Notes: generated by a model from the letters alone, not told the origin. 64,000 bases of DNA from Chrysemys picta bellii (GCF_011386835.1 NC_088800.1:80044981-80108980), one strand, 5' to 3'; shown: positions 44,160 to 53,800, numbered from the stretch's first letter. Made by a program: numbers and translations.

Positions 44160-44865
44160 ATCCCCCAAACCCACTCCCAAATCCAGGGAAACTCAGCCCA
44201 GGCTGCAGCTCTACCTTTAACATGCCCAGTATGCGTGCAGCAGATGCTGCAGCATGTACGTTATGTAAGATTAGCTGGCTTCCTAGGGTCTGGGACACAC
44301 GGGGTGCCACCCATCCCGGAGCTGAGGCGGCAGCCTGATTTTCAGGGGTTGAGCCTGGTTCTTGCCAAGCTTGCAGGCCAGCGTTGAGTCCTGGACTGAT
44401 TTGGGGTATGCAACCTCTCCATGTCGTGCTGCAGACGTACCTGGGTGAGTCCAGGATGCTGCACGCCGGAGACATTTGGATCTCCAGCTTGCAATTCTGT
44501 AACACCAGGGAGCAGCTTTTTCCCCAGAGGGCAGAATCTTAAAGGTGACAAGCAACATTTGCAATGCTTAGAGGAGGTTTTTACTGGGGTACACTGTGGG
44601 CAAGCGGGGGGCAACCGGCCCCTCACCCAGGTCCTTTCTGTTCATTTGAGTCAGCTAAACCCTCACTTTACTATTGCACCAATGTCTTGACACAACCAAA
44701 CAGCCAGTGCTCTCACCTTGGTTTCCAAGACTCAATACTTGAGGTAACTCATGAAGCAGGGAGCAACCAGCCCATGGGGTCAGGCACTGCCTCTCCCACA
44801 GTCATCACTCCCACCCCTGCTACGTCACCCATTCAGATGGCTAGAATACGGCCAGGATGCTGCAA
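44160..44865. other. Noncoding stretch, nothing recognised
   Basis: Overlapping 89-127 codon frames on both strands without motifs. Confidence 0.4.
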
Positions 44866-44867
44866 GG

Positions 44868-45056
44868 GAGGGAGGGATAGCTCAGTGTTTGAGCATTGGC
44901 CTGCTGAACCCAGGGTTGTGAGTTCAATCCTTGAGGGGGCCACTTAGGGATCTGGGGCAAAATCAGTACTTGGTCCTGCTAGTGAAGGCAGGGGGCTGGA
45001 CTCGATGACCTTTCAAGGTCCCTTCCAGCTCTAGGAGATAGGATATCTCCATTAAT
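44868..45056 (+). mobile_element. tRNA-derived SINE of turtle CryI / tortoise PolIII type
   Basis: A-box 'tagctcagtgtttgag' from 44878 and B-box 'gagttcaatcc' ending 44930 form the internal Pol III promoter. The body 'ttgagggggccacttagggatctggggcaaaa' and the CR1-like tail 'ggctggactcgatgacctttcaaggtcccttcc' are those of the cryptodiran SINE that borrows the CR1 machinery. Nearly complete. The 3' end 'agataggatatctccattaa' forms the left arm of the hairpin at 45037-45095. Confidence 0.85.
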
Positions 45057-45095
45057 TTAAGGAGTGTGGTCTTAAATTAATGGAGATATCCTATC
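45037..45095. repeat. Perfect 24 bp inverted repeat at SINE/MIR junction
   Basis: The left arm 45037-45060 and right arm 45072-45095 are exact reverse complements, with an 11 bp loop 'ggagtgtggtc'. The left arm belongs to the SINE tail. The loop is the start of the next MIR, and the right arm interrupts that MIR. Confidence 0.95.
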
Positions 45096-45205
45096 CTTAG
45101 TGGCCCGAACACAGGACTGGGCGCCAGGAACTGCTCAGTTCTAATCCTGACGTCTACTCCAGCCCTGGCCATGTTACCTCACTCGTCTGTGCTAAGCAGG
45201 ATTGT
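45061..45205 (+). repeat. MIR-type SINE with a 24 bp insertion in its head
   Basis: 'ggagtgtggtct' joins 'tagtggcccgaacacaggactgg' as a MIR head once 45072-45095 is disregarded. 'cagttctaatcctgac' (B-box region) and 'gttacctcactcgtctgtgct' follow. The tail is missing. Confidence 0.65.
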
Positions 45206-45920
45206 GGCCAAGCCGGAGGAAGTAGCTGGTTTGACATTCAGCACTCAGGGACCAAAAGGTGAGGGAGGCTTCCAAGCTGCCTCTGACAGTTGCCCAGCCG
45301 GACGCATGGCCTCACCCCCAGTGCCGCAGAACCAGGCTGCAGTACGACGGGCTGCCATCCCTCTGCACCTTCCAGCCTGCAAAGAGGTGGGGGTGTCTTT
45401 CTCGGCAAGAGGCAGATCTGTCAGTGCCTGCCTGAGGTTACGCCGCGCAGGCAGAGGAATGCCACCGCAGGACAGGAACCGCTTCCTGCAGGGTGCTCTT
45501 TCCCAGTGCAGCCACACACTTGGAAGATGGAGACGGAGCATGAAGTGCAGTGAGGGGGTCTTCATTTGCAAATAAGAGTCTCCGATCTTGCAAAGCGAAA
45601 AGGCAAAGGCCACATTTCAGGCCTGCTGTCACTCCACAGTGGAGCTGTGCCAGCCTGCCTGAAGCCTGAACTGGGCTCCACGTATCCACCTGGGATTGTA
45701 AGAGCTAAAAGCTTGAAAAAAGAATCCCTCCGAAGCAATGGAAAAGGTATATACGTCTCCTCTTCCCGCCCACCCTTCCTTTCTGGACACCTTTGCTCTG
45801 TATCTGCTCATTTCTGGTCGGGGGTTCAAGAAAATCCAAATATTAATCCCAGGGATATTTGTTTATAAATCGATAATTAAAGGAGTAATAATAAATAATT
45901 CAGAAGAAATCCAAAACATT
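45205..45920. other. Noncoding stretch, nothing recognised
   Basis: A 134-codon plus and a 122-codon minus frame overlap almost completely at 45171-45613. No domain is recognisable in either. Confidence 0.4.
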
Positions 45921-45924
45921 AATT

Positions 45925-46175
45925 CTTGGCACTTCCATAGTGACTCCTACCTGGGGATCTCAGGGCACTTTACAATTAACTCACTGGGCACCCCAGCCCT
46001 GCTGTGAGGTGTATATAATCACCCCCATTTTTACCAGTGGGGAAACTGAGGCACAGGGAGGCAATGTGACATGCCCATGGTCATCAAGAGAGTTTATGGC
46101 AGAGCTGAGTATAGAATGCAGGTGCCCTGACTGACTGTCCCCTGCTCTAACCACCACACTACACTGCCTCTCTTT
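45925..46175 (-). repeat. MIR-type SINE, nearly complete
   Basis: 'ggatctcagggcactttac', 'ccagtggggaaactgaggcacagggaggca', 'gcagagctgagtatagaatgcaggtgccctgac' and 'tctaaccaccacactacactgcctctc' span almost a full reverse-complement MIR. Confidence 0.88.
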
Positions 46176-46179
46176 TGCC

Positions 46180-47000
46180 GTCTGCTCCGTGCTCCTAGTG
46201 GATTTCAGTTTGGGAAGTGGCAGGTGGGTCTGAGGCCTAAAAATGGTCACCAGCCCCTCAGGCTCGACATTCACTTGCTAGTGGCTCGGCAGTTCCCTTT
46301 AGCCCAGCGAGCTCTCTTTGCTCCTCATCTTTCTGCTGGGACGCTTCCTTCACTCTGCAATGAGAACAGCAGGGCCGTGGGTCCACAAACAGGCTGTGAA
46401 GCGTTTCCTCTTCTAGTGCAGGGAAACCCCACCGGTGTGGCTGCTTTCAGCACCGGACAGGTCAGAGAAAGGACACATGGGGAGAGTTTGGAGCAAGGCA
46501 GCCAGGGTTTAAGGCTAGGGAGAGGGACATTTGCAAAGACAGGAGACTCCCCTCTTGCTAGAACAAACCCTGCCCTGTCCCAGCCGACCGCCATTGAGGT
46601 CATTAAGAGCCAAAGAAGCTCTCTGCCCCCCAGGAGATTCCTGGTGCCATCCAGCTCAGGGCCCACTCGCTGATGAGGATGCTGGGATGGGGCCACCCTT
46701 ACACCTGTTATAGGGCTGGTGGTGCATTGCAGGCCACAATAGACACTGCACAGCAAAACACAGCTAACGCAGCCAGCCACCCCAAGCTCTCACTGCTGTT
46801 TCCCTGCTTCACGGAGGGCGTTTTGGGACCCGGGCCATATCCCCACCTCGTCTTGGACCCAGGTGCACTGCAGGCCCAATAATACAAACCAACCAAGCTG
46901 TTTTCTTCCTTCCCTTCCTACCCAGCTGGAGAGCCAGGACACTAGAAATGGGCAAGACAGGTTTCCTCATGAAGTCTGTCCCCTTCTGGGGCAGGATGCG
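46180..47000. other. Noncoding stretch, nothing recognised
   Basis: Frames of 149 (plus) and 151 (minus) codons overlap. No motif recognised. Confidence 0.4.
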
Positions 47001-47004
47001 GGGC

Positions 47005-47060
47005 GGATCACATACACTATTAAACTGATACTACGCTGGACCTTAGCCAAAAAGTCAATG
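47005..47060 (-). pseudogene. U2 snRNA-derived pseudogene fragment
   Basis: On the minus strand, 'ttttggctaaggtccagcg' continuing into 'tagtatc' matches U2 snRNA nucleotides from about 17 on at 23 of 26 positions. It includes the branch-site recognition GUAGUA (complement at 47029-47034). Then 'agtttaatagtgtatgtgatcc' matches the Sm-proximal part after a 10 nt gap. U2 there has two UAUC repeats, and the intervening 10 nt are absent. Only about 55 nt are left, without Sm site or stem-loops III and IV, so it is not a working snRNA. Probably a retroposed fragment. Confidence 0.65.
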
Positions 47061-47289
47061 CAAGAGACTCTAGAGATGGGGCTGAACCCAGGCCCACTGG
47101 GTCCAAACACCCCAGCCCTGTCCAGAATCCTTTCTCTTCTGAGATTCCTTTTCCTCGCACGCTGAACAAACTCCCAGGAGCGTCCACACACCCAGACAGC
47201 CTCCAGGCTTGGAGAGGTGAAAGATTCCAGACCGGGATTCATTCCCTTTGAGAAAGATGTCACCTCCATCTCCTCATTTCGTTCCAGCA

Positions 47290-47660
47290 TCTGGCATTAT
47301 GCTAATTCTGCGCAGCACTTACACAACACCTGTCATCCAGATGGGAGACCTCAAAGCGCTCCACAAAACTGGGTCAACATCACCAACCCTGCGCTATTGG
47401 GGATGGGGAAACTGAGGGATAAAGAGGTGACGTGATTTTCCCAAGGTCACACACAGCGAGTCACTAGCGGAGTGGGCTCTAGAACTGACCAGATGTCCCG
47501 ATTTTTATAGGAACAGTCCCGATTTTTGGATCTTTTTCTTATATAGGCTCTTATTACCACCCACCCCCATCCCGATTTTTCACACTTGCTGTCTGGTCAC
47601 CCTATCTAGAACAGACGCTGAGCCCTAACCATTGGACCACGCTGCCTTCCTTGCTTATGT
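47290..47660 (-). repeat. MIR-type SINE split by a hAT MITE
   Basis: Left part: 'gcagcacttacacaacacctgtcatccagatgggagacctcaaagcgct', 'ggggatggggaaactgagg', 'cccaaggtcacacacagcgag'. Right part after 47612: 'gctgagccctaaccattggaccacgctgcc'. The MITE at 47486-47604 sits between, so MIR is older. Confidence 0.85.
47486..47604. mobile_element. hAT-type MITE, TAGGGTGACCAGA family, copy 2
   Basis: 119 bp flanked by a perfect 8 bp duplication TCTAGAAC (47478-47485, 47605-47612). The right end is CTGGTCACCCTA. The left end starts at TGACCAGAT, so the first five bases expected from the other copies (TAGGG) are missing although the duplication is flush. The body reads 'tgtcccgatttttatagg', 'ttcttatataggctc' and 'tcccgatttttcacac'. 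Confidence 0.9.
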
Positions 47661-47689
47661 AATGACTCTGCTATGCACTCATTCTACTA

Positions 47690-48300
47690 GTAAAGATTTC
47701 ACTGAGGCGAGAGAAGAAATGAAGGGATAGAATAGTCACTGCAAAAACTGCCCTTCCTAATGACAAAACTTTTCCTTGGTATCTCCAGATACATGCTTGG
47801 TATCTGCGGTGCATAACTATATATATACACACACACTATACCCACACATTAGTCAGCCTGACAACACATAATTCTTAAACTCTGCATATAGTTTCTTTAC
47901 ATTTACTTACAAGTTTATCTGCAGAGGGCCACCTTTTAACATACGCTTTGCTAAAGGAGCTGCCAGATATTTAAGCATCTAAAGTGACAAAAGCAAACCT
48001 GAAGTTGAATCTTTGATTCCTTTGCAGGTGTCTGATTGCAAAGCGTTTTCAAACACAATTGAAATGTGCTACAGCGCGCTTAGTAAAGTGGACTCGTTTG
48101 TTCCCAGGAAATGCTAAAGTGATAAAGTGCCCCTCATCTTTTGTGAGGGGCAGGAAACACCACAGCGCCAGGTGGAATTTGTCATATTCCTCCCAGATTA
48201 TTTCCAAAACCACAGTTGTTGAGTTCTTAGGTAAGCGACTCCCTCGGAAAAAGAGTAACAGAGATCACATTGTGTTTCAGAATGTGTCATAGCACTGGAG
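47690..48300. other. Candidate conserved noncoding block
   Basis: Repeat-free, AT-balanced sequence rich in motif-like words: 'gatatttaagcatctaaag', 'ctttgattcctttgcagg', 'attgcaaagcgttttcaaac', 'ccacagttgttgag'. A 77-codon plus frame (48059-48292) lies inside but has no known domain. The texture is that of an ancient regulatory element. This is a subjective call. Confidence 0.3.
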
Positions 48301-48301
48301 G

Positions 48302-48320
48302 CAAAAAAAAAAAAAAAAAA
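48302..48320. repeat. Poly(A) tract
   Basis: A run of about 19 A after 'ggaggc'. No retroposed sequence is recognisable directly upstream. Confidence 0.9.
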
Positions 48321-48321
48321 C

Positions 48322-50165
48322 AGAAGCATGCCATTAATGCGCCTTCCTAAGAGGATACAATATTTTATTAATCACGTATGTATATTTAATGTATATTTTG
48401 TTGATCATTCTAACCCAGGCCTGAAGAGCATGGGATGGGAGGGGGTGTATGAGAGAGAGAGAGAGATTGAAATGAGGATAATCTCACCTGTGCTGAGGAC
48501 TTTAAAAGGAACTGCACAAGTGGAAAGTTTTCAAAGTGGGGGGAAGGAGTTTAATAGGAACAAAATTAGTACTTACACATTCTGATGGTGTGATCTCTAT
48601 AGCTGCATATCTTAGGTATCTCTAGAACACCCATCACAGTAGCATCTAACTATTAACACCTCATCCGGACTATTCCATCACTAAAGTAGGGAGGTGGTGT
48701 TTACATTTTGATATAATCTGACATCGGGTTTTTTTGGGGGGGAGTGTGTATTATGTGATGATTTTTGATCCAGGTATGACTGTCCCATCTGAACACTAAA
48801 CTGTTAGAGATGGGCATCACCTAACAGTCCTAAACTTTGGGGAAAGGCGATTAAGAATCCAGATCCAAACTTCCCAGCTCCGGGCCCCTGTGCTACTAAC
48901 TCTTTCTAAAAGCCAGAATGAAGTAATACTAGCAAACAGCAAAGCTATCACCACTCTTTCTAAGAACTGCCATCAAAAATAGATACTTAATCTGCAGATA
49001 CATCTACAAAACAGGTGGTTTGAAATCAGAATGGAGGGGGAAACAAAACCTGTTTTGTGATCACACTCACACTGCATAACTGTCCTGGAATTAATGCTGA
49101 TAAATACACTCCATTTTCTTTCTAGTGTCGTTTGGTCTATAATTAAGAGTGACTTCTAAAAATATAAGTATTCTAATCCACTGAGAGGGAAAGATGTGAG
49201 GATGCTAATTGAAGACACTTTATAATATCCCATCTTCAGAATAATTTTACTACATTGGTTCTCACTGAGAGATGATACTATTTGGGTGATGCAATAGCTT
49301 TTTCTTTTCTTTTTTAAAAAACGTGGCGGTGGCTTAATATTTGTCTTTTAAAGTCATTCGCGTGGACACAATTTAATCACAGGCTGGCCACTGTCTCGGA
49401 CAGACAATTCTAGGGGTTCGGACCCAGCAGACCAATGGCCCGAGAGACATGGGCACCCAAGGAATTCGGCAAAGACTATGTGGAAAGTTTCAAAGCAGAA
49501 GCAAAAGGCAACGTTTCAAAGCAGAAGGTCAGCATCACAAACTCAACCGCAAAAGAACAAGAGCTGGGAGGGACAGAGAGCAGACAACCCCAGGAATCAG
49601 CACTGGCACAGTACTGCAACCCACAGCCAACAGTTTCATCTGCACAGTACTGTATCATCTCCAGTAAGCAATCTTAGGGAACCCAAACACCTACAGGGGC
49701 TGGGATTAGAGAGGTTGTTGGTTGCTGCAAAACTTCCATCTCCCCTTCCCCTTTTCTCACACACATTTAGGGCTGCAAAGGCCAGCTTTAACGGGGTGCT
49801 GGAGTGACCATGAGACGGCTGTTTCCCCCGGCTTTCGGATTAGGCAGGTCTACAGAAGCACCGCAGCTGTGTCTCCCTGTCTCTTTCAGGCAGTCTGTTG
49901 CTAGAGCAGTCGCTTACCTCTCAGTGCATGGAGAGCCCCAAATCCCAGATCCTAGGCTGGAAGTCCTGGCCAGTTGGCTGGTAAGGAACCCCAGCTCTGC
50001 GCTGCTCCGGGCCAGGACTGGCGCAGGTAGAGGACCAATCCCTCCATTCCAACCCCCAAAACCTTCTTCCTCCCCTCCAAAAATAAAAGTGAGGGTTGTT
50101 GTTGTTGTTTTTTCCAAATGTTTCCCCCCCTCCCCAAAAAAAATCCCAACCCCCACCCCTAAGAG
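48322..50165. other. 1.8 kb AT-rich noncoding stretch leading to the CpG island
   Basis: No repeat family recognised. At 49435-49807 three short plus frames overlap. At 50096-50112 there is a small (GTT)n. Composition rises in GC towards 50170. Confidence 0.4.
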
Positions 50166-50169
50166 ATCC

Positions 50170-51060
50170 AGCCTCAGGTGAATTGAGCTTCCAACTCTTC
50201 CTTGCTCCCTGGAGATTTCGCCCTCACAGGGGCTCGGGGGGATGCGGGGGGACCCATCACAGGGCAAGTCTCATCGCGTCTCCCGTGGGCACCACTCCGC
50301 TCCTGCCCGGGGACGGGGGAGTTCTCCGCCGCTTTGCTGGGCGAGGCGGAGGGTGGGTTTTGTTCGCCCGCCTCTCCTGGGGGTTTCCTGGCTAGCGGCT
50401 CCCCAACCAGGGCTGCTTCCCCAGCCCTTTGCCAGGGGCTGGCTCCCAACCCGCCGCGAGCAGCAGCAACTCCTCCAACTCTGCCCGGAGACCCGCGCCG
50501 CAGCGTCCGCTCGCCTGCCGTGCCTGTCCCGGGCTCGCTCCGCCGCGGCTGCGGGGAAGCAACAGCCGGGCCTGTCATGACTTGGCCGCGGGCCCGTGGG
50601 GAGGGGAGGGGCGGGGGGAGCTAGCGAGCCGCCCGTCCCCGGGGCATCTGGGCGCCGTGCAAGAGCAAAGTCCCGCGTGGGTTTTCCGGGAGTCCCTGGC
50701 TCTGATCGGGGAAAGGATCCGGGGGGGGGGTCATTTTATCGCTTTATTTCTCCCGACTGGGGGGTGGCAGGTTGATTTCCGACGGGGTTTATGGAGGGGG
50801 GTGGGTGGGATGAGCGGGGATTTGGGCCGCCAGAGCGGGGCGTATGTTGGGCGGGTCACTGGGCGAAAGGCGTCGCAGACAGCAGGTGAAATTTCCGCAA
50901 GACGGAGCCTTTCCCCGGGGGAGGCAGGCCCGGGGCCAGGACACCCCCACCCCCACCCCAGGCTGGGGTTTCACACGTGGGCCGGGGGACCTCGAAACGC
51001 CAAGGGGTCTGTTTGAGGTGCTTTGGGCTCAGGTCCCCCCCAGGCGTCCTGTCTTTAGCG
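50170..51060. promoter_or_regulatory. CpG island, possible promoter and first exon of an unidentified gene
   Basis: I count about 45 CpG dinucleotides between 50221 and 50700, close to what base composition predicts, whereas surrounding DNA is CpG-poor. A GC box-like 'ggggcgggg' lies at about 50608-50616, with further 'gaggggaggg' Sp/KLF-like sites. No TATA box is apparent, as is usual for such promoters. It is not bounded by transposon ends, unlike the other CpG-rich patches (1189-1431, 8290-8640, 19050-19508). Donor-like sites include 'gcag|gtaatt' at about 51081 and 'gcag|gtgaaa' at about 50884. Frames of 112-195 codons occur in all plus frames, with none recognisable. The direction of transcription is unknown. 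Confidence 0.6.
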
Positions 51061-51064
51061 ATGA

Positions 51065-52020
51065 CTTGTGACACTTGGCAGGTAATTTTGCAAAATTAGC
51101 CTAGACTCAAAAATACAGGGTGAAATGGGGAAACCTCCCCCTTACATGTCCTTGCCTGGCCCCCCTCCCCCTCTGCAGATACCCCCCCCCCCCATCTTTG
51201 CCTGTCTCCTGGATTTTAAAGCCAGGAGGGCGGGACCCGTCTCACTATGCAGCCCACTCCACCTGTTGTACACCTAGGAATAGAGCCAGGCCGTGGAATT
51301 TCACCCAGAAAGCCCTGCACTCATTGAGTTTCCTTCCCTCTCTTCTCATTTCCACCCGTTTTCTGATTTCACTTTCCTTGGCTTGGTGCTCCCCATCCCC
51401 CATACACCATTTCCCACCCCTACCCCCCAACCTTTCCACGGTCCACCCCTGTGTGCGGGGTCCAAATGACATTCTCTCTGGGCTCTGGTACCACGCTCAG
51501 CACCAGAATACCAGCTCGCCCCCCAGCCATGCACGAAGCAAAGTGACTACACATCTGTCACGAGTTGTTTGTTCTCTCATCCTTCCCCCAGGAAGGAGCC
51601 GGTGCCCTGGAGAGCCTTGTTTTGGTAGGGTTTTTTTTTTATGGAGTTTATTTTTAATATACATGTTGTGTTTATGTAAGAGAAGGCAGGGTCCCAGAAA
51701 GGCGCCTGGCACTTGGAGCAGAAGGTGGTGGGTTTCTCAGTGTCCTCTTTATTTCTCTTCTCCACTTTGATTTCTCCCCTCTCTCTGGTGGACTTTCCCC
51801 ACTCCTCCACAGCAGCTTATTTACCTTCCCCATTGAATAAGAGGTGGGGCGTTATAACCCACACCAGCTCAAACCACTGGGAGGTTCTGGAAAGGTTCAA
51901 AGGCAGGGCCAAACTTGGCATCATCGGCTCAGCTGTGATCTCCCTCCACCCCAACTTGCATCTATTTCTCTCTCTTTACTCGGCTAATACATTCCCAAGG
52001 ACCAACCCTGAAGTCAGATA
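51065..52020. other. Noncoding stretch, pyrimidine-rich
   Basis: The 216-codon plus frame at 51120-51770 is proline-, serine- and leucine-rich because the strand is C- and T-rich. Low complexity, no domain. Downstream flank of the CpG island. Confidence 0.4.
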
Positions 52021-52024
52021 ATGC

Positions 52025-52140
52025 AAAGTGTTTCCTGTGTAAAGCACTTTGAGATCTCTGGATGAAAAGCACTATATGGGCTTGATCCAAAGTTAATTGA
52101 AGTCAATGGGCTCTGGCTCAGTCCAGAAGATCTAAATATT
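52025..52140 (+). repeat. LINE/MIR tail and palindromic repeat relic
   Basis: 'tgtaaagcactttgagatctctggatgaaaagcactatatggg' is the standard MIR/L2 tail motif. 'cttgatccaaagttaattgaagtcaatggg' is half of the 'gcctgatccaaagcccattg' palindrome. Confidence 0.6.
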
Positions 52141-52329
52141 GTTATTGATAGAATTCAACGGGAGTTTAGCTTAAGTGAGGGGTGTAGGTTTTGCTGCATA
52201 ATAATTTGCAGAAATAGATCTGAAATAACATAACACAACTGTATGACGTGAACTATATGATGAGAGACAAGGTGAGTGCAGTAATATCTTTTATTGGACC
52301 AGCTTCTGTTGGTGAGAGAGACAAGCTTT

Positions 52330-52342
52330 CAAGCTGCACACA
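52330..52342. repeat. 13 bp target duplication, left
   Basis: 'caagctgcacaca' recurs exactly at 52572-52584, bounding the inner insertion. Confidence 0.9.
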
Positions 52343-52430
52343 AACAACAAGGAGTCCGGTGGCACCTTAAAGACTAACAGATTTATTTGGGCATAAGCTT
52401 TCGTGAGTAAAAACCTCACTTCTTCGGATG
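52342..52430 (-). repeat. Left arm of 89 bp inverted repeat
   Basis: Reverse complement of 52443-52531 with one mismatch (ccgg/cagg context). Includes the complement of the hammerhead-like core. Confidence 0.95.
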
Positions 52431-52571
52431 TATAGAGTGATGCATCCGAAGAAGTGAGGTTTTTACTCACGAAAGCTTATGCCCAAATAAATCTGTTAGT
52501 CTTTAAGGTGCCACCAGACTCCTTGTTGTTTTTGTAGATACAGACTAACACGGCTACCCCCTGATACTTGA
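52343..52571 (+). mobile_element. Penelope-like repeat inserted as an inverted pair
   Basis: 229 bp between 13 bp duplications. The right portion reads 5'-'gcatccgaagaagtgaggtt', 'cgaaagcttatgcccaaata', 'ttagtctttaaggtgccacc', 'atacagactaacacggctac'-3', a sister of the 28 kb repeats. The left 89 bp is an inverted copy of its first 89 bp, separated by 12 bp (52431-52442). Hammerhead-like core: CCGAAGA at 52446-52452, hairpin GTGAG/CTCAC (52454-52458 with 52466-52470), GAAA at 52471-52474. An inverted 5' junction is typical of Penelope-like insertions. Confidence 0.75.
52443..52531 (+). repeat. Right arm of 89 bp inverted repeat
   Basis: Partner of 52342-52430, 88 of 89 positions complementary. 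The transcript of either strand would fold into a long hairpin. Confidence 0.95.
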
Positions 52572-52584
52572 CAAGCTGCACACA
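52572..52584. repeat. 13 bp target duplication, right
   Basis: Exact copy of 52330-52342. Confidence 0.9.
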
Positions 52585-52611
52585 GCTCTTCCTCAGGTGA
52601 TGAACTTATGT

Positions 52612-53375
52612 ACATTTTATGTACTTTAGGTGTGCATGCAATTTCAGTCCTAAAAGGACTAATCATTGCTAAGTAATCTAAATATCAGCATTGATCATGA
52701 CGATTAATTCTTGCAAAGTATGAATTATTATTCAGGTTTATATTATTAATTCATTATTATGAATATTATTGGGCTTGGATACAAACAATCCTGACCTAGG
52801 AGGATTTTCAAAATCGAGATCCAGCTGTGACTGGAGCATGTCTCTAGGCTCTGTGCTAAATTCTGCTTCCAAACTAGTTCTACACACAGTTTTTGTATTC
52901 ATGTAACTAGCTCCGTTAGGGGGGTGATTTTCTACCCACTTAGTTAAATCGATACAACCCCAAAGGTACATGCAGTTATATTGCTGGAAAGGTTCCTTCT
53001 ACCCATACAGCTTAGTCCCCTATCCTGGGAATAAACTATATCTTTATCCCACTTTAACTGCACCCAGGCTAGGGAGGATTGAACCGCTTTACCCATCCTG
53101 CAGTACAACTTGTGTGTATAGCCAAGGCCTTAGTGATACAGACAGCAATGCCAAGTAGCCCCACTGAAGTCAATGGGGTAGAATCAAGAGCACAATGCGG
53201 GTCAGGCCCTTTAATCTGGAGGGGGGTGGGAACCTATTCCCTGCAATAAAACATTTATCAAATAAACCAACATCTCCCCCAGCCCAGTTACTCTTTCCCC
53301 ATTTCCCTAGTCATGTCTATTTTTACCTCCCGCCCCCGAGATACAATGCAAAGGTCCCCCCATTCGCCAGCCGTC
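52612..53375. other. AT-rich noncoding stretch with a DNA-transposon relic
   Basis: 'gcagttatattgctggaaagg', 'tttaactgcacccaggctaggg' and 'acaacttgtgtgtatagccaaggcc' around 52940-53135 resemble a worn MITE with 'gtgtagacaagg' ends. The rest is unremarkable. Confidence 0.4.
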
Positions 53376-53379
53376 TGTT

Positions 53380-53800
53380 TCACTCTCTCCCTTTAACAAT
53401 AAATATAATTATGTGGCTGAACAACATGGAAATTGGCTACAGGACTCTAAACGATTAGGCCGGAGAGCTGGCTGCAGCCCAAGGCCTGGTGGAGAGAAAT
53501 CTAGAGAGGAAAAAAAAAAGACAACAAAAAACCCAACCCATGGCTCCATATTACCCAACCCTCTTTAGATTTCACTCTCCGCTCTCATCACATTATTGCT
53601 TCCCCCTCCCTGCAGCAAGCCCAGCCAGGCTCTCGGCTGGGTCTCTTGACAGCACTTTAAGGCTGTTAGAACAGGACATTTCTCCGGCTGAGTGACAATC
53701 AATAGAATCCTTGGACTTTTCTCTTATGTAATGAGACGCCCTTTCAGCTGCACTCGGGAAAGCGTGGGGAGTGCTCAGCTGCCACATAAAGCCCCCGGTG
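53380..53800. other. Candidate conserved noncoding block
   Basis: Repeat-free, with 'aacaataaatataattatgtgg' (SOX/POU-like words), 'cattattgcttccccctccc', 'gagtgacaatcaatagaatcc' (SOX/PBX-like) and 'cagctgccacataaag'. The density of such words is suggestive only. Confidence 0.28.

Larger units (their letters stand above)
52261..52610 (-). mobile_element. Older Penelope-like repeat with hammerhead-like core, interrupted
   Basis: On the plus strand 'aatatcttttattggaccagc', 'ttctgttggtgagagagacaagctttc' and, after the interruption, 'agctcttcctcaggtgatgaac' are parts of a common vertebrate repeat. On the minus strand it shows CUGAGGA (complement 52590-52596), a hairpin AGCTG/CAGCT, and GAAA (complement 52327-52330), the order of a hammerhead ribozyme. 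The insertion at 52343-52571 lies within that hairpin. Confidence 0.55.

Noticed and set aside
51120..51770. 216-codon plus frame rich in P, S and L
   Set aside because: Reflects a C- and T-rich strand. Low complexity and overlapped by minus frames.
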